Shown here one piece after another: positions 5,136-5,342 of a stretch of DNA of 5,342 bases. The DNA is taken from NCBI GenBank assembly GCA_050695655.1, contig JBOGTU010000027.1:1-5342 (forward strand), read 5' to 3'. Each line of letters opens with the position of its first letter. Position 1 is the stretch's first letter. The position numbers and the translations under genes are program-made. The notes beneath the pieces are model-generated. The model saw only the letters and a program-made list of their open reading frames with translations, ran no database searches and was not told the DNA's origin. Source of the DNA: DATKQD01 sp050695655. Its GTDB lineage: Bacteria; Chloroflexota; JAJPGV01.

Positions 5136-5342
5136 GCTGCGTGCCGCTGGCCCGGGCAGCGGTGCCGGTTTCAGGTGAGCACGAGCAAGCCGACATCACC
5201 CTGCGCGGCGTGGGCAAGCGCTTCCAGGGCCCTGGCCGCGAGATCGAAGCGCTGCGGCAGATCGACCTGGACATCGCGCCGCGCGAGTTCGTGTGCGTGC
5301 TGGGACCGAGCGGTTGCGGCAAGTCCACCCTGCTGCGGGTCA
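5132..5342 (+). CDS. ABC importer ATP-binding protein, NitT/TauT (SsuB/TauB) type, N-terminal part
   Basis: The first 70 codons of an ABC ATPase, cut by the window edge. After a variable lead of about 20 residues come ITLRGVGKRFQ (22-32), EALRQIDLDIAPREFVCVLG (39-58) and Walker A GPSGCGKST (58-66) followed by LLRV. The GPSGCGKSTLLR wording and the 'E.ALR.IDLDI..EFVC.LG' layout are typical of the ATPases of nitrate, sulfonate, taurine and related small-molecule importers. The ATG at 5132 overlaps the preceding stop (ATGA) and has no evident ribosome site, so translation is probably coupled to the regulator. A periplasmic binding protein and permease are expected just beyond the window. The substrate cannot be assigned from this fragment; the flavin-type domain upstream hints only weakly at a cofactor or cofactor precursor. 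Confidence 0.88.
   Translation, partial: MSCVPLARAAVPVSGEHEQADITLRGVGKRFQGPGREIEALRQIDLDIAPREFVCVLGPSGCGKSTLLRV

Noticed and set aside
1..5342. tRNA, rRNA, CRISPR arrays, insertion sequences, phage or integrase genes
   Set aside because: No repeat-spacer pattern, transposase motif, terminal repeats or RNA gene signature was seen on either strand.

Overview
The window is GC-rich DNA with dense bacterial coding, short gaps and overlapping stop/start codons, using GTG and TTG as well as ATG starts. The ECF sigma factor has a 'SVGKLLARAEAHFREQYE'-type end and is paired with a cysteine-free, single-span membrane anti-sigma-like protein. From memory of such pairs this suggests Chloroflexota or a similar high-GC lineage. 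That placement is an inference; no marker gene is present.

Layout. Positions 1-101 (+) look like the 3' end of a gene entering from the left. It ends four bases from a convergent gene. From about 3784 down to 106 everything reads on the minus strand, in transcription order: an ECF sigma factor (3784-3194), a membrane anti-sigma-like protein (3197-2010, overlapping the sigma gene by four bases), a 136-base gap, an ABC exporter ATPase (1873-902) and its ABC-2 type permease (951-106, overlapping the ATPase gene by 50 bases). On the plus strand, 3882-5135 encodes a 417-residue protein with an IclR-type regulator at the front and an FMN-type split-barrel (pyridoxamine-phosphate-oxidase-like) domain at the back. 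Its stop overlaps the start of an ABC importer ATPase of the nitrate/sulfonate/taurine type (5132 onward), which the window edge cuts off.

How they may work together. The minus-strand genes look like a sigma/anti-sigma signalling pair followed by a two-gene exporter that the pair may control. The plus-strand genes look like a regulator placed at the head of the uptake operon it controls. The two units share a divergent control region of about 100 bases. It holds a good -10 box on the plus strand, a predicted near-leaderless start for the regulator, and a perfect 6-base inverted repeat over the regulator's start codon. The most unusual item is the IclR/split-barrel fusion translationally coupled to an importer ATPase.
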